64,000 nt of DNA from Planctomycetota bacterium (GTDB taxonomy: Bacteria > Planctomycetota > Phycisphaerae > Phycisphaerales > UBA1924), in contig JAEYUO010000107.1 of assembly GCA_023432465.1 (NCBI GenBank), positions 1 through 64,000 on the forward strand. Direction: 5' to 3'. Positions within the stretch are counted from its first letter, which is position 1, and every line of letters starts with the position of its first letter. A program made the position numbers and the translations under genes. Shown here piece after piece: positions 56,093-64,000 of the stretch. The notes beneath the pieces are model-generated. The model had not been told where the DNA came from and ran no database searches. It saw only the letters and a program-made list of their open reading frames with translations.

Positions 56093-56995
56093 ATGCACAG
56101 CACCCCCGCGCAGCTCCGATCCCTGCTCGACCAGGCCGCCGCAACCCAGTCCTGCCTCATGATGCCCGGCGCGTTCAACGCCCTCTGCGGCCTCGCCATC
56201 AAGCAAGCCGGTTTCCAGGCCTCCTACGTCTCGGGCGCGGCCACCAGCGTCTGCGCAGGTGTTCCCGATGTCGGCATCCTCACCCTCGACCACTTCACCA
56301 ACCTCATCCGCGAGATCGTTGACGCCAGCGGCCTGCCCCTCATCGCCGATGCCGACACCGGCTTTGGCGAAAGCGAAATGGTCCGCCGCACCGTCATCGA
56401 GTATGCCCGCGCCGGCGCGGCCGGGCTTCACCTCGAAGACCAGGTCTTCCCCAAACGCTGCGGACACCTCGACGGCAAGAAGCTCATCCCGCTCGACCAC
56501 GCCGTCGAGAAAGTTGCCGCCGCCGCGGCCGCAGCCAAACAAGCCAACGGCTTTGTCATCTGCGCCCGCACCGACGCCCGCGGCGTAGAAGGCCTCGACG
56601 CCGCCGTCTCCCGCGCAGCCGCGTACCTCCAAGCCGGCGCGGACATGATCTTCCCCGAGGGCCTCGCCAGCGAGCAGGAGTTCGCAAGCTTCGCAACCTC
56701 GCTCCGCGCCGCCGTCGGCAGCAGCCGCAAGTACCACCTTCTCGCCAACATGACCGAGTTCGGCAAGACCCCCATCATCCCCGCCGGTCGGTTCGGCGAG
56801 CTCGGCTATTCCTGCGTCATCTTCCCCGTCTCCCTCCTCCGCACCGCCATGGGCGCGGTCTCCCGCGCCCTCGAACAACTCAAACGCGATGGCTCCGTCA
56901 GCGGCTTCCTCGACCAGATGCAGACCCGCGAGCAGCTCTACAAGCTCATCGACTACAAGCCCGGAGTCGAGTGGAACTTTCCCGCGCGGAGTTGA
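56093..56995 (+). CDS. prpB: 2-methylisocitrate lyase (ICL/PEP mutase family)
   Basis: Cleaves 2-methylisocitrate to pyruvate and succinate, the last step of the methylcitrate cycle. The 300-aa protein has PGAFNALCGLAIKQAGF and the metal-binding LIADADTGFG (Asp86, Asp88). It also has LHLEDQVFPKRCGH with the catalytic Cys123 in KRCGH, and ICARTDARGVEGLD. The C-terminus EQLYKLIDY is like PrpB. The ATG at 56093 is chosen over 56042 because it fits the family start. Divergent from the M28 peptidase gene; a MacAB-like operon follows. Confidence 0.92.
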   Translation: MHSTPAQLRSLLDQAAATQSCLMMPGAFNALCGLAIKQAGFQASYVSGAATSVCAGVPDVGILTLDHFTNLIREIVDASGLPLIADADTGFGESEMVRRTVIEYARAGAAGLHLEDQVFPKRCGHLDGKKLIPLDHAVEKVAAAAAAAKQANGFVICARTDARGVEGLDAAVSRAAAYLQAGADMIFPEGLASEQEFASFATSLRAAVGSSRKYHLLANMTEFGKTPIIPAGRFGELGYSCVIFPVSLLRTAMGAVSRALEQLKRDGSVSGFLDQMQTREQLYKLIDYKPGVEWNFPARS

Positions 56996-57013
56996 CCCCG
57001 CCCGCAACCGATC

Positions 57014-57760
57014 ATGCCCGCACCGCACACAACCTCGCCCACGCCCGCGGCCCGAAACGCCGCCGCCTTCTCCGCCCGCGGCCTCACCAAGGTCTACCAC
57101 ATGGGCGAGGTCGATGTCTGGGCCCTCCGCGGCGTCGATCTCGACCTCTACGCGGGCGAACTGGTTGTCCTTCTCGGTCCCTCCGGCAGCGGCAAGTCCA
57201 CCCTCCTCAACATCCTCGGCGGGCTGGATGTCCCCTCCTCCGGCACCGTCAGCTACGAGGACCACGACCTGACCAGGATGGATGACCGCACGCTCACGCA
57301 ATACCGCCGCGAGCACGTCGGATTCGTCTTCCAGTTCTACAACCTCGTCCCGAGCCTGACCGCGCGAGAGAACGTCTCCCTCGTCACCGAGATCGCGAGC
57401 AAGCCGATGCGGCCAGAACATGCGCTCGAGCTCGTCGGACTGGGAAACCGCCTGGACCATTTCCCCGCCCAGATGTCCGGCGGCGAGCAGCAGCGCGTCG
57501 CCATCGCCCGCGCCATCGCCAAGCGCCCCGATGTCCTGCTCTGCGATGAGCCAACCGGGGCCCTCGACGTCAAGACGGGGATCGTCGTCTTGGAAGCCAT
57601 CGCCCGGGCCAACCGCGAACTCGGCACCACCGCCGTCGTCATCACCCACAACGCGGCCATCGCGGGCATGGCCGACCGCGTCATCAGCATGTCCGATGGC
57701 CGGATCGCCGGCGTCGTCGCCAATACAACCAAGCTCGAAGCCAACCGGCTTGCCTGGTGA
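57014..57760 (+). CDS. MacB/LolD-type ABC transporter ATPase
   Basis: ATPase (248 aa) of a type VII ABC transporter. Walker A is GPSGSGKST, the Q-loop [14 protein letters not shown], the signature MSGGEQQR and Walker [12 protein letters not shown]. The switch His is in VITHNAAI. All sites are intact. Followed after 9 nt by the permease and then by a membrane-fusion protein, so it is the energy source for an envelope-spanning MacAB-like exporter or lipoprotein mover. Confidence 0.94.
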   Translation: MPAPHTTSPTPAARNAAAFSARGLTKVYHMGEVDVWALRGVDLDLYAGELVVLLGPSGSGKSTLLNILGGLDVPSSGTVSYEDHDLTRMDDRTLTQYRREHVGFVFQFYNLVPSLTARENVSLVTEIASKPMRPEHALELVGLGNRLDHFPAQMSGGEQQRVAIARAIAKRPDVLLCDEPTGALDVKTGIVVLEAIARANRELGTTAVVITHNAAIAGMADRVISMSDGRIAGVVANTTKLEANRLAW

Positions 57761-57769
57761 AGCACACCC

Positions 57770-60139
57770 ATGCGGGCACTCAACCGCAAACTCCTCCGCG
57801 ACCTCTGGCGCCTCAAGACCCAGTTGCTGGCCATCAGCTTGGTCATGGCCTGCGGCGTCGGCGCATTCCTCATGGCCGTCAGCGCCTCCCGCTCGTTGCA
57901 GGCCACCCAGTCCGCCTACTACGAGCGGGCAGGCTTCGCCCACGTGTTCACCACGGTCAAGCGGGCTCCCCGCTCGCTTGTCTCGCAGGTCCGCGAGATC
58001 CCCGGCGTTGTCCAGGTCGATGACCGCGCGGTCGCCGCGGTCAATCTCGACATCCCCGGGCTGAACGAACCCGCCGCCGGCCTCATCGTCTCGATCCCCG
58101 ACGATGCCGAGCCGACACTCAACCGACTCCACATCCGCTTCGGCAGGCTGCCTGAGAGCGGCCAGGCCGGCGCCGGCGAGGTGCTGGTCAGCGAGGCCTT
58201 CGCCGCCGCTCATTCGATGCGTCCCGGCTTCACCTTCAACGCCGTCATCAACGGCCGCATGGAGCGGCTGACCGTCGTAGGCGCTGCGCTCTCGCCCGAA
58301 CACGTCTACTCCCTCCGCCCGGGCAGCTTCGTCCCCGATGACAAACGCTACGGCGTCATGTGGATGCGCCGCAAGCAGATCGAAGCCTCGTTCGATCTCG
58401 ACGGCGCATTCAACGATCTGGCCCTCTCCATCTCGCCCGAGGCGAACATCGACGAAGTCAAGGACCGTCTCGACGCGATTACCCGGCCATACGGCGGCGA
58501 CGGCGCGTACGGCCGCGATGAACAGGCCTCCGACCGCTACGTCAGCGATGAGCTCCAGCAGCTCCGCAGCATGGCGAGCGTCACACCCCCCGTCTTCCTC
58601 GCCGTCGCGGCGATGCTCATCAACATCGTCATCTCGCGACTTGTCCGGACCCAACGCGAGCAGATCGCACTCCTCCGCGCCTTCGGATACACGCCCTGGG
58701 ACATCGGCCGCCACTACTTCGCCATGGTCGCGGTCGTCGGCATCATCGGCGCCCTCGTCGGCATCGCCCTCGGGGCGTACATGGGCTCCCTCCTCACCTC
58801 GCTCTACGTCCGCTTCTTCCGCTTCCCCATCCTCGAGTACCAGCTGGAAGTCAGTGTCGCGTTCATCGGTGTCGGCACGACCCTCGCCGCGGCGTGCGGC
58901 GGAGCCGGTTTCTCGGTCTTCCGCGCGATGCGCCTCGCCCCCGCCGATGCCATGCGCCCCGAGGCCCCGCCCGTCTATCACCGTTCATTCGTCGAACGTT
59001 TCGTGCTTGCACGCATGCTCTCCCCCGCCGGTCGCATGGTCGTCCGCCACCTCCAGCGCCACAGCCTCCGCACCGCGATCGCCATCTTCGGCGTCTCGAT
59101 GACCGTCGCCATCCTCATCCTCGGCAGCTTCATCACCGATGCCGTCCAGCGGCTCATCGACCTCGAGTTCTCCGCCGTCCAGCGGCAGGACATCACCGTC
59201 ACCTTCAACGAGCCCCGCGCGATCGGTGCGCAGCACGAGCTCGCCGCGATGCCCGGCATCATCGCCGTCGAGCCCTTCCGCACCGTCCCAGCACGCATCA
59301 CCCACGGCCACCGCTCTCGCCGCGAAGCGCTCCAGGGCATCGTCCCCGATGCCCGCCTTCACCGCGTGCTCGACGGATTCGGTCGCTCGGTCGATGTCCC
59401 GCCAGACGGGCTCCTCATCTCCATCGCCCTGGCCGAACTCCTCGACCTCACCACCGGCGACGAGGTCGATGTCGAGGTCCTGGAGGGCCAGCGGCCGACC
59501 CTCCGCCTCCGCATCGAACGCATCGTCGAGTCCTTCCTCGGCACCGCCGCGTACATGGACATCGCCGCGCTCAACCGCGTCATGGCCGAGGGCCCGACGC
59601 TCAACGGCGCGCACCTCAGCGTCGATCGCGCTGCCGAGCCCCGCCTCTACTCAGACCTCAAGCTCACACCCTCCATCGCCACCGTCACCATCAAGCGAGC
59701 CGCCCTCGAGAGCTTCGAGGAGACCCTCGCCAAGAACCTCCTCACGATGCGCATGTTCAACCTCGCCTTCGCCTGCATCATCACCATCGGCGTGGTCTAC
59801 AACACCGCCCGAATCCTGCAGGCAGAACGCAGCCACGAGCTCGCCACCCTCCGCGTCCTGGGCTTCTATCGCACCGAGATCGCTGGCATCTTCCTCGGCG
59901 AGCTCGCCGTCATCGTTCTCGTCGCGATCGGGCCAGGCCTCTTCGCCGGCTACGCCCTCGCAGCCGCGGCAACCGCCGCCCTCCAGACCGAGACCCACCG
60001 CATCCCGTTCGCCATCAGCGTCCAGACCCTCGCCTTTGCTGGTACAGTCGTCGTGCTGGCGGCCGCCGCCACAGCACAGTTCGTCCGCAGCGACCTCGAT
60101 GACCTCGACCTCGTCGAGGTTCTCAAAGCCCGGGCATAG
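57770..60139 (+). CDS. FtsX/MacB-type ABC transporter permease
   Basis: Permease (789 aa) with an N-terminal helix (about 17-37) followed by a large periplasmic core domain (about 40-270). Three helices form the first FtsX block (about 278-385). A further helix (LQRHSLRTAIAIFGVSMTV at about 420-440), a second periplasmic core and a C-terminal three-helix FtsX block (about 660-780) follow. This is a duplicated layout, twice that of MacB and like LolC/E-fused or YbbP-type permeases. It ends DLDLVEVLKARA. The stop is 5 nt from the ATG of the membrane-fusion gene. Confidence 0.9.
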   Translation: MRALNRKLLRDLWRLKTQLLAISLVMACGVGAFLMAVSASRSLQATQSAYYERAGFAHVFTTVKRAPRSLVSQVREIPGVVQVDDRAVAAVNLDIPGLNEPAAGLIVSIPDDAEPTLNRLHIRFGRLPESGQAGAGEVLVSEAFAAAHSMRPGFTFNAVINGRMERLTVVGAALSPEHVYSLRPGSFVPDDKRYGVMWMRRKQIEASFDLDGAFNDLALSISPEANIDEVKDRLDAITRPYGGDGAYGRDEQASDRYVSDELQQLRSMASVTPPVFLAVAAMLINIVISRLVRTQREQIALLRAFGYTPWDIGRHYFAMVAVVGIIGALVGIALGAYMGSLLTSLYVRFFRFPILEYQLEVSVAFIGVGTTLAAACGGAGFSVFRAMRLAPADAMRPEAPPVYHRSFVERFVLARMLSPAGRMVVRHLQRHSLRTAIAIFGVSMTVAILILGSFITDAVQRLIDLEFSAVQRQDITVTFNEPRAIGAQHELAAMPGIIAVEPFRTVPARITHGHRSRREALQGIVPDARLHRVLDGFGRSVDVPPDGLLISIALAELLDLTTGDEVDVEVLEGQRPTLRLRIERIVESFLGTAAYMDIAALNRVMAEGPTLNGAHLSVDRAAEPRLYSDLKLTPSIATVTIKRAALESFEETLAKNLLTMRMFNLAFACIITIGVVYNTARILQAERSHELATLRVLGFYRTEIAGIFLGELAVIVLVAIGPGLFAGYALAAAATAALQTETHRIPFAISVQTLAFAGTVVVLAAAATAQFVRSDLDDLDLVEVLKARA

Positions 60140-60144
60140 CACCT

Positions 60145-61356
60145 ATGGCCAGACTCAGGCGCGTCATTCTCCCACTCCTCGTGCTCGCGGTCCTCGTCAC
60201 CGGGCTCGTGCTCAGCCTCATGCCGCGGCCGGTTTCCGTGGACATCGCACCGGTCACCACGGGGCCGATCACCGTCAGCGTGCGTGAGGATGGCCGAACC
60301 CGCGTCAAGGAGCGCTACGTCGTCTTCAGCCCTCTGGGCGGTCGCCTCGAACGCATCCCGCACAAGGCCGGCGCTTCCATCACGGCCGCCCAGACGCTCC
60401 TCGCCGCGATCGAGCCCAGCGATCCCGAACTGCTCGATGCCCGCGCGGTTGCCGAGGCCGAAGCACGCGTCAAGGCCGCGAAAGCCGCCATCCGCAGGGC
60501 CGATACCGAAGTCGCCGCGACCAACGCCGCGCTGGAGTTCGCGACCGAGGACCTTGCCCGCATGCTCCGCTCCGAGCGCGACTCGGCCGCGACCGCGCGC
60601 GAAGTCCAGGATGCCCGCGTCACCGTCACCTTGCGGACCGAGGCCGCACGCTCGGCCACCTTCGCACGTGACATCGCCGCCTTCGAGCTCGAACAGGCCG
60701 AAGCCGCCCTCATCCGCACCCGACCCTCTCAACCCGCCGGAAACGACGATGCCGGCACCCAGTTCCGCATCGTCGCTCCCATCGACGGCGCGGTCCTCCG
60801 CGTGCTCCGCGAAAGCGCGGGCTTCGTCGCCGCCGGAACGCCCCTCCTGGAGATCGGCGACTCCACCGACCTCGAGGTCGAGGTCGATGTCCTCTCCGAA
60901 GATGCCGTCCGTATTGCGCCCGGCGCGCGCGTGCTCATAGAAGACTGGGGCGGCCCCCGTCCGATCGAGGCCCGCGTCCGTCTCGTCGAGCCCTCCGCCT
61001 TCACCAAGATCTCCGCACTCGGCGTGGAGGAGCAGCGCGTCAACATCATCATCGACTTTGCCGAACCCATGGCAGGCCTGCCCGCGCTCGGCGACGGCTA
61101 CCGCGTGCAGGCCCGCATCGTCATCGATGAAGCCGCCGATGTCCTCCTCGTTCCGACCGGCGCGCTCTTCCGCCACGGCGACTCCTGGGCCGCATTCGTG
61201 CTCGCCGATGGCCGCGCTGCCCGCCGCGAGCTTGAAATCGGACGCCGCAACGACACAGTCGCGGAAGTCCTCTCCGGCCTCGCCGCAGGCGATCGCGTCG
61301 TCCTCTACCCCAGCGACCGCGTCGTCGATGGCGTCAAGCTCCACCCGCGCAACTGA
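60145..61356 (+). CDS. HlyD/MacA-type periplasmic adaptor protein
   Basis: Membrane-fusion protein (403 aa) of the exporter encoded just before. An N-terminal membrane anchor (about 5-25) leads to a beta-barrel/lipoyl half (HKAGASITAAQTLLAAIEP). A coiled-coil hairpin follows (about 95-195, rich in Ala, Glu and Arg), then the second lipoyl half (IVAPIDGAVLRVLRESAGFV) and the beta-barrel/proximal domain (LVPTGALFRHGDSW). A TolC-like channel gene is not in the window. Confidence 0.92.
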   Translation: MARLRRVILPLLVLAVLVTGLVLSLMPRPVSVDIAPVTTGPITVSVREDGRTRVKERYVVFSPLGGRLERIPHKAGASITAAQTLLAAIEPSDPELLDARAVAEAEARVKAAKAAIRRADTEVAATNAALEFATEDLARMLRSERDSAATAREVQDARVTVTLRTEAARSATFARDIAAFELEQAEAALIRTRPSQPAGNDDAGTQFRIVAPIDGAVLRVLRESAGFVAAGTPLLEIGDSTDLEVEVDVLSEDAVRIAPGARVLIEDWGGPRPIEARVRLVEPSAFTKISALGVEEQRVNIIIDFAEPMAGLPALGDGYRVQARIVIDEAADVLLVPTGALFRHGDSWAAFVLADGRAARRELEIGRRNDTVAEVLSGLAAGDRVVLYPSDRVVDGVKLHPRN

Positions 61357-61403
61357 CGGAAGCTCCGTCGCAACGCGTCTTGAAGGGTGTGCCCCAAGCA
61401 GTG

Positions 61404-62138
61404 ATGCCCGATGCAAACAACCCGGCCGCTGCTCTGCTGCGATTCCGCCGCCGCGCGGTCATTTCCGTACTCTGGGCACTCGCCCTCGGTGCCGCAACGA
61501 CAGTCGCCATCGCGTGGACGTTCGCCGGCACAACCGACATCATCTTGCACCCGGGAGATGTCACCTTCCGCCGCTCCCCGAGAGCAATCTGGTCCGTTCA
61601 GGAGTACCAGTCCCTCGGCGCACGCTCCGAATCATGGACGCCATTCGCCTGGCCTTCCGATGATCTTGATGCAACCGAAGAATCTCTTCGTTCAGCGGCG
61701 AAGTGGTCCACTTCGATGCCGCGTGTCATTGCAGCCACGGACCTCGCCGACAGTTCCGGCGAGCCAGTCTCGATCATCGAGCACGCCCGCGGCTGGCCGC
61801 TCATCGCCCTCGGCAGCGCGCGAATCAACCGCGTGGCCGCGCTCCACGCGCCGACTTCGACGAATGAAATGAACGCGGTATGGGGGCTCCCCCTCTGGTC
61901 GTCACAGACCGCCACCTGGGACATCGATCTCATCGATCTCCCCCTCCGCCCCCTCTTCCCCGGCTTCTACCTCAACACCGCCCTCTTCGCCTCCCTCTGG
62001 TGGGCCGCGCTCTTCTTCCGCCCCCTCCGCCGACGCCGCCGCATCGCCCGCGGCCAGTGCCCAGCCTGCGCCTACTCCCTCGCCGGCCTCCCCGCCGGCA
62101 CAGCCAAGTGCCCCGAGTGCGGATCACCAACGCCTTGA
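61404..62138 (+). CDS. membrane protein with C-terminal zinc ribbon
   Basis: Unrecognised protein; the start is uncertain (TTG 61380, GTG 61389 or 61401, ATG 61404; the ATG gives 244 aa). Two membrane helices lie near the ends: AVISVLWALALGAATTVAIAW at about 18-38 and FPGFYLNTALFASLWWAALFF near 190-210. They bracket a soluble, probably extracytoplasmic, domain. After RRRRRIARGQ the zinc ribbon CPACAYSLAGLPAGTAKCPECG closes the protein. The same ribbon type occurs at 3.7-4.7 kb. Confidence 0.7.
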   Translation: MPDANNPAAALLRFRRRAVISVLWALALGAATTVAIAWTFAGTTDIILHPGDVTFRRSPRAIWSVQEYQSLGARSESWTPFAWPSDDLDATEESLRSAAKWSTSMPRVIAATDLADSSGEPVSIIEHARGWPLIALGSARINRVAALHAPTSTNEMNAVWGLPLWSSQTATWDIDLIDLPLRPLFPGFYLNTALFASLWWAALFFRPLRRRRRIARGQCPACAYSLAGLPAGTAKCPECGSPTP

Positions 62139-62172
62139 TCCCTCGATGCCTGGATGCCTCCTGTCTCGATGC
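62132..62172. repeat. degenerate octamer repeat array
   Basis: Period-8 units (TCGATGCC, TGGATGCC, TCGATGCC and variants) begin 6 nt before the end of the preceding gene. The first 19 bases match the reverse complement of 8491-8509 at 18 positions. Confidence 0.6.
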
Positions 62173-62215
62173 CTTCCGCTTCGTCTCCCCCTCCCCCCTT
62201 TGCTGCTTTGAATCT

Positions 62216-62260
62216 GGCTCCAACTGGCCATTGGCCATTTGCTCATTTACCATTTTCCCT
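62216..62260. repeat. heptad-like repeat tract
   Basis: The intergenic sequence reads as 7-mers TGGCCAT, TGGCCAT, TTGCTCA, TTTACCA, TTTTCCC. It is richer in T and A than its surroundings. Confidence 0.5.
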
Positions 62261-62320
62261 CCCGCCTCACCCGACTACAGTGCGGACTCCACACCGCCCC
62301 TACCCGCAGGAGCCACTGCC

Positions 62321-63505
62321 ATGTCCACCGCCCCCGCACCCGTCACCAAGGGCCTCGAAGGCGTCATCGCCGGTCAGACCGCCATCTGCTCCGTCGAGCA
62401 GGGCGCGCTCATCTACCGCGGCTACGAGATCCACGACCTCGCCCAGAACGCCACCTTCGAGGAAGTCTCCTTCGTCCTGCTCGAGGGCCGCAAGCCCGAG
62501 CCCCACGAACTCTCCCGCTTCAAGGGCGAGATCATCAAAGAGCGCGCCATCCCGGGCGCGGTGATCGACTTCCTCCGCACCGCCGGCCCCATGCTCAAGT
62601 CCGGCTCCGCCGTCCCGATGGATGTCCTCCGCACCGCCGTCTCCATCCTCGGCAACCTCGACCCCGAGAGCCAGTCGGTCGCCGCCGATGCCAACCTCCG
62701 CAAGTCCAAGCGCCTCCTCGCCAAGATCCCCACGATCATCGGCCACATGCAGAACATCATCGACGGCAAGCCCATCGTCGCTGCGGAAACCGGCGGCGAT
62801 CCTTCCCTCTCCCACGCCGCGAACCTGCTCTACCTCATGAGCGGCACCAAGCCCTCCGATGAGTTCGCACGCGTCGTCGATGTCTCCCTCATCCTCTACG
62901 CCGAGCACGACTACAACGCCAGCACCTTCACCACCCGCGTCATCGCCGGCACGCTCAGCGACATGCACGGCGCGGTCTGCGGCGGAATCGCCGCCCTCAA
63001 GGGCCCCCTCCACGGCGGCGCAAACGAGGCCGCGATGGAGATGCTCAAGGAGATCATGAAGGATGTCGGCGAGTCCGCCATCGGCAGCAGCAAGGTCGAT
63101 CAGTGGATGGACAACGCCTTCGCCACCAAGCGCAAGCTCATGGGCTTCGGCCACCGCGTCTACAAGAACGGCGACCACCGCGCCCCCATCCTCCACAAGC
63201 TCGGCCGCCAGATCGCCGCGAAGAACAACACGAACCCCGGCGGCCACGCCGCGACCAAGTGGTTCGACCTCGGCGAGCAGGTCCAGAAGATCATGCTCGA
63301 CAAGAAGAACATCCACCCCAATGTCGATTTCCCCTGCGGACTGACGTACTTCACCATGGGCATCCCCGTCCCGCAGTACACGCCCATCTTCGTCGCCTCC
63401 CGCATCACCGGCTGGTGCGCCCACATCATGGAGCAGCACGCCGACAACCGCCTCATCCGCCCGATCGCGCAGTACGTCGGCCCCGAACTCAAGAAGTGGA
63501 AGTAA
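62321..63505 (+). CDS. prpC: citrate synthase / 2-methylcitrate synthase
   Basis: Condenses an acyl-CoA with oxaloacetate. From the ATG at 62321 (394 aa, AGGAG 9 nt upstream) the catalytic residues are His231 (LHGGANEAAM), His278 (GFGHRVYK) and Asp336 (VDFPCGL). SVEQGALIYRGYEIHDLA is the family start. Short, hexamer-like type II synthases include both citrate and methylcitrate synthases. The name prpC rests on the presence of prpD and prpB in the same window, and the enzyme may equally feed the TCA cycle. Upstream DNA carries 7-8 bp repeats and a possible -10 (TACAGT, 62276-62281). Confidence 0.88.
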   Translation: MSTAPAPVTKGLEGVIAGQTAICSVEQGALIYRGYEIHDLAQNATFEEVSFVLLEGRKPEPHELSRFKGEIIKERAIPGAVIDFLRTAGPMLKSGSAVPMDVLRTAVSILGNLDPESQSVAADANLRKSKRLLAKIPTIIGHMQNIIDGKPIVAAETGGDPSLSHAANLLYLMSGTKPSDEFARVVDVSLILYAEHDYNASTFTTRVIAGTLSDMHGAVCGGIAALKGPLHGGANEAAMEMLKEIMKDVGESAIGSSKVDQWMDNAFATKRKLMGFGHRVYKNGDHRAPILHKLGRQIAAKNNTNPGGHAATKWFDLGEQVQKIMLDKKNIHPNVDFPCGLTYFTMGIPVPQYTPIFVASRITGWCAHIMEQHADNRLIRPIAQYVGPELKKWK

Positions 63506-63549
63506 GCAGCCCGCGCGTGAGCCCGGGCATTGATCGTCCCTGTGGCAAC

Positions 63550-64000
63550 CTACATCGCAGATGCCGACCGGACACCCGCACCAACGGCTACACGGACAGT
63601 TGACAATTGTTCCGGCTTCTCTCCCAGAAGTTGCCGGTAGATCCCCTCCACCTCCGCAACATGCCCCGGGTAGCTCTGCAGCGCGTGCGCCGACGCCGCG
63701 TGCACCTCCCGCGCCGATGGCAGCTCAACGTCGCCAACCACCACGCTGGTGATCGCTTCCGCAAGTCCCGCCTCATCTCCGCCCGCGAAGAACAGCCCGT
63801 TCCCCAGCGGAAACGCATCGTCATCGCCCGGCTGCTTGATGAAATCGACCGGCCCGCCCAGCCGCGAGCACACGACAAACTTCCCCGCGTGCAGGTTCTC
63901 CAGCAGCACCAGCGGCGAGTTTTCCAGCCAGATGTGCGACAGGATGCCCACGTCATACTCCCCGCGCGCCGAGATCAGCAGGAAGTTGTCATACTCCCCA
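63550..64000 (-). CDS. glycosyltransferase, C-terminal fragment (runs off the window)
   Basis: The reading frame is open to base 64000, so only the C-terminal 149 residues are present. GEYDNFLLIS, ILSHIWLENSPLVLLENLHAGKF and VVCSRLGGPVDFI are like the donor-sugar-binding half of GT-B (family 4-type) glycosyltransferases, including the E..L..LE block. The substrate cannot be inferred. The stop is at 63550. Confidence 0.8.
   Translation of the reverse strand, partial: GEYDNFLLISARGEYDVGILSHIWLENSPLVLLENLHAGKFVVCSRLGGPVDFIKQPGDDDAFPLGNGLFFAGGDEAGLAEAITSVVVGDVELPSAREVHAASAHALQSYPGHVAEVEGIYRQLLGEKPEQLSTVRVAVGAGVRSASAM

Noticed and set aside
56087..58981. A 964-codon open frame on the minus strand
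   Set aside because: It is antisense to prpB, the ABC ATPase and the permease, which all have intact motifs. The translation is Asp/Glu/Gly/Val-rich without domains, typical of antisense frames in GC-rich DNA.

Overview
This is a GC-rich, gene-dense window from what is most probably a member of the Planctomycetota, class Phycisphaerae. The placement is inferred from features seen together. There are four exported proteins with a PEP-CTERM-like tail of the type (V/T)PAPG...RRRR. One exported protein ends in paired dockerin-like (EF-hand) repeats, VPDIFAFLA(A/L)WFA. There are several prepilins of the H-X9-DG kind, and several small membrane proteins with zinc ribbons. I see no rRNA, tRNA, CRISPR array, insertion sequence or prophage.

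Layout. 0-5 kb: zinc-ribbon membrane proteins and a tandem pair of paralogous prepilin-like proteins. 4.8-8.8 kb: map, then ribF, nrnA and an orphan DNA/RNA methyltransferase in a tight run. 8.8-14.8 kb: a SpoIIE-type phosphatase, a cobalamin adenosyltransferase, recJ, a secreted EEP-family hydrolase and rsmH. 14.9-18.3 kb: a reduced division/cell-wall cluster (LysM protein, FtsL-like protein, class B penicillin-binding protein) next to rsmH. 18.3-26.6 kb: a dockerin-like exported protein, a third prepilin, a long UbiD-family decarboxylase diverging from a methyltransferase, and an ABC exporter pair.

26.6-36.8 kb is the most unusual region. It holds a helix-turn-helix/receiver regulator, an exported HEAT-like protein with a receiver-like domain, two GspG-like pseudopilins, a GspH-like pseudopilin, two small membrane proteins, a secretin and a TPR lipoprotein. 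The secretin carries, beyond its pore domain, an asparagine-repeat linker and a second domain that clearly resembles the head of the neighbouring pseudopilin. No assembly ATPase or inner-membrane platform gene is in the window.

36.8-49.4 kb: two PEP-CTERM-like proteins, a metallo-hydrolase, a TPR membrane protein, lspA with a DksA-like protein that has a histone-H1-like Lys/Ala tail, accA, proC, another PEP-CTERM-like protein, a thiolase, an MscS channel and an HD-GYP/PilZ protein. 49.7-64 kb: a 2-methylcitrate dehydratase, methylisocitrate lyase and citrate/methylcitrate synthase spread over 14 kb, which suggests propionyl-CoA oxidation. Between them lie a vanadium-haloperoxidase-like protein, a sirtuin, an AIM24-like protein, an M28 peptidase and a MacAB-like exporter. 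A glycosyltransferase fragment runs off the right edge.

Two initiation styles are visible. Pilin, secretin and exported-protein genes have strong Shine-Dalgarno sequences. About eleven housekeeping genes lack one and instead have a TANNNT box 5-9 nt before the start codon, the pattern expected of leaderless mRNAs. Short degenerate 7-8 bp repeats occur between genes and also inside two conserved enzymes.
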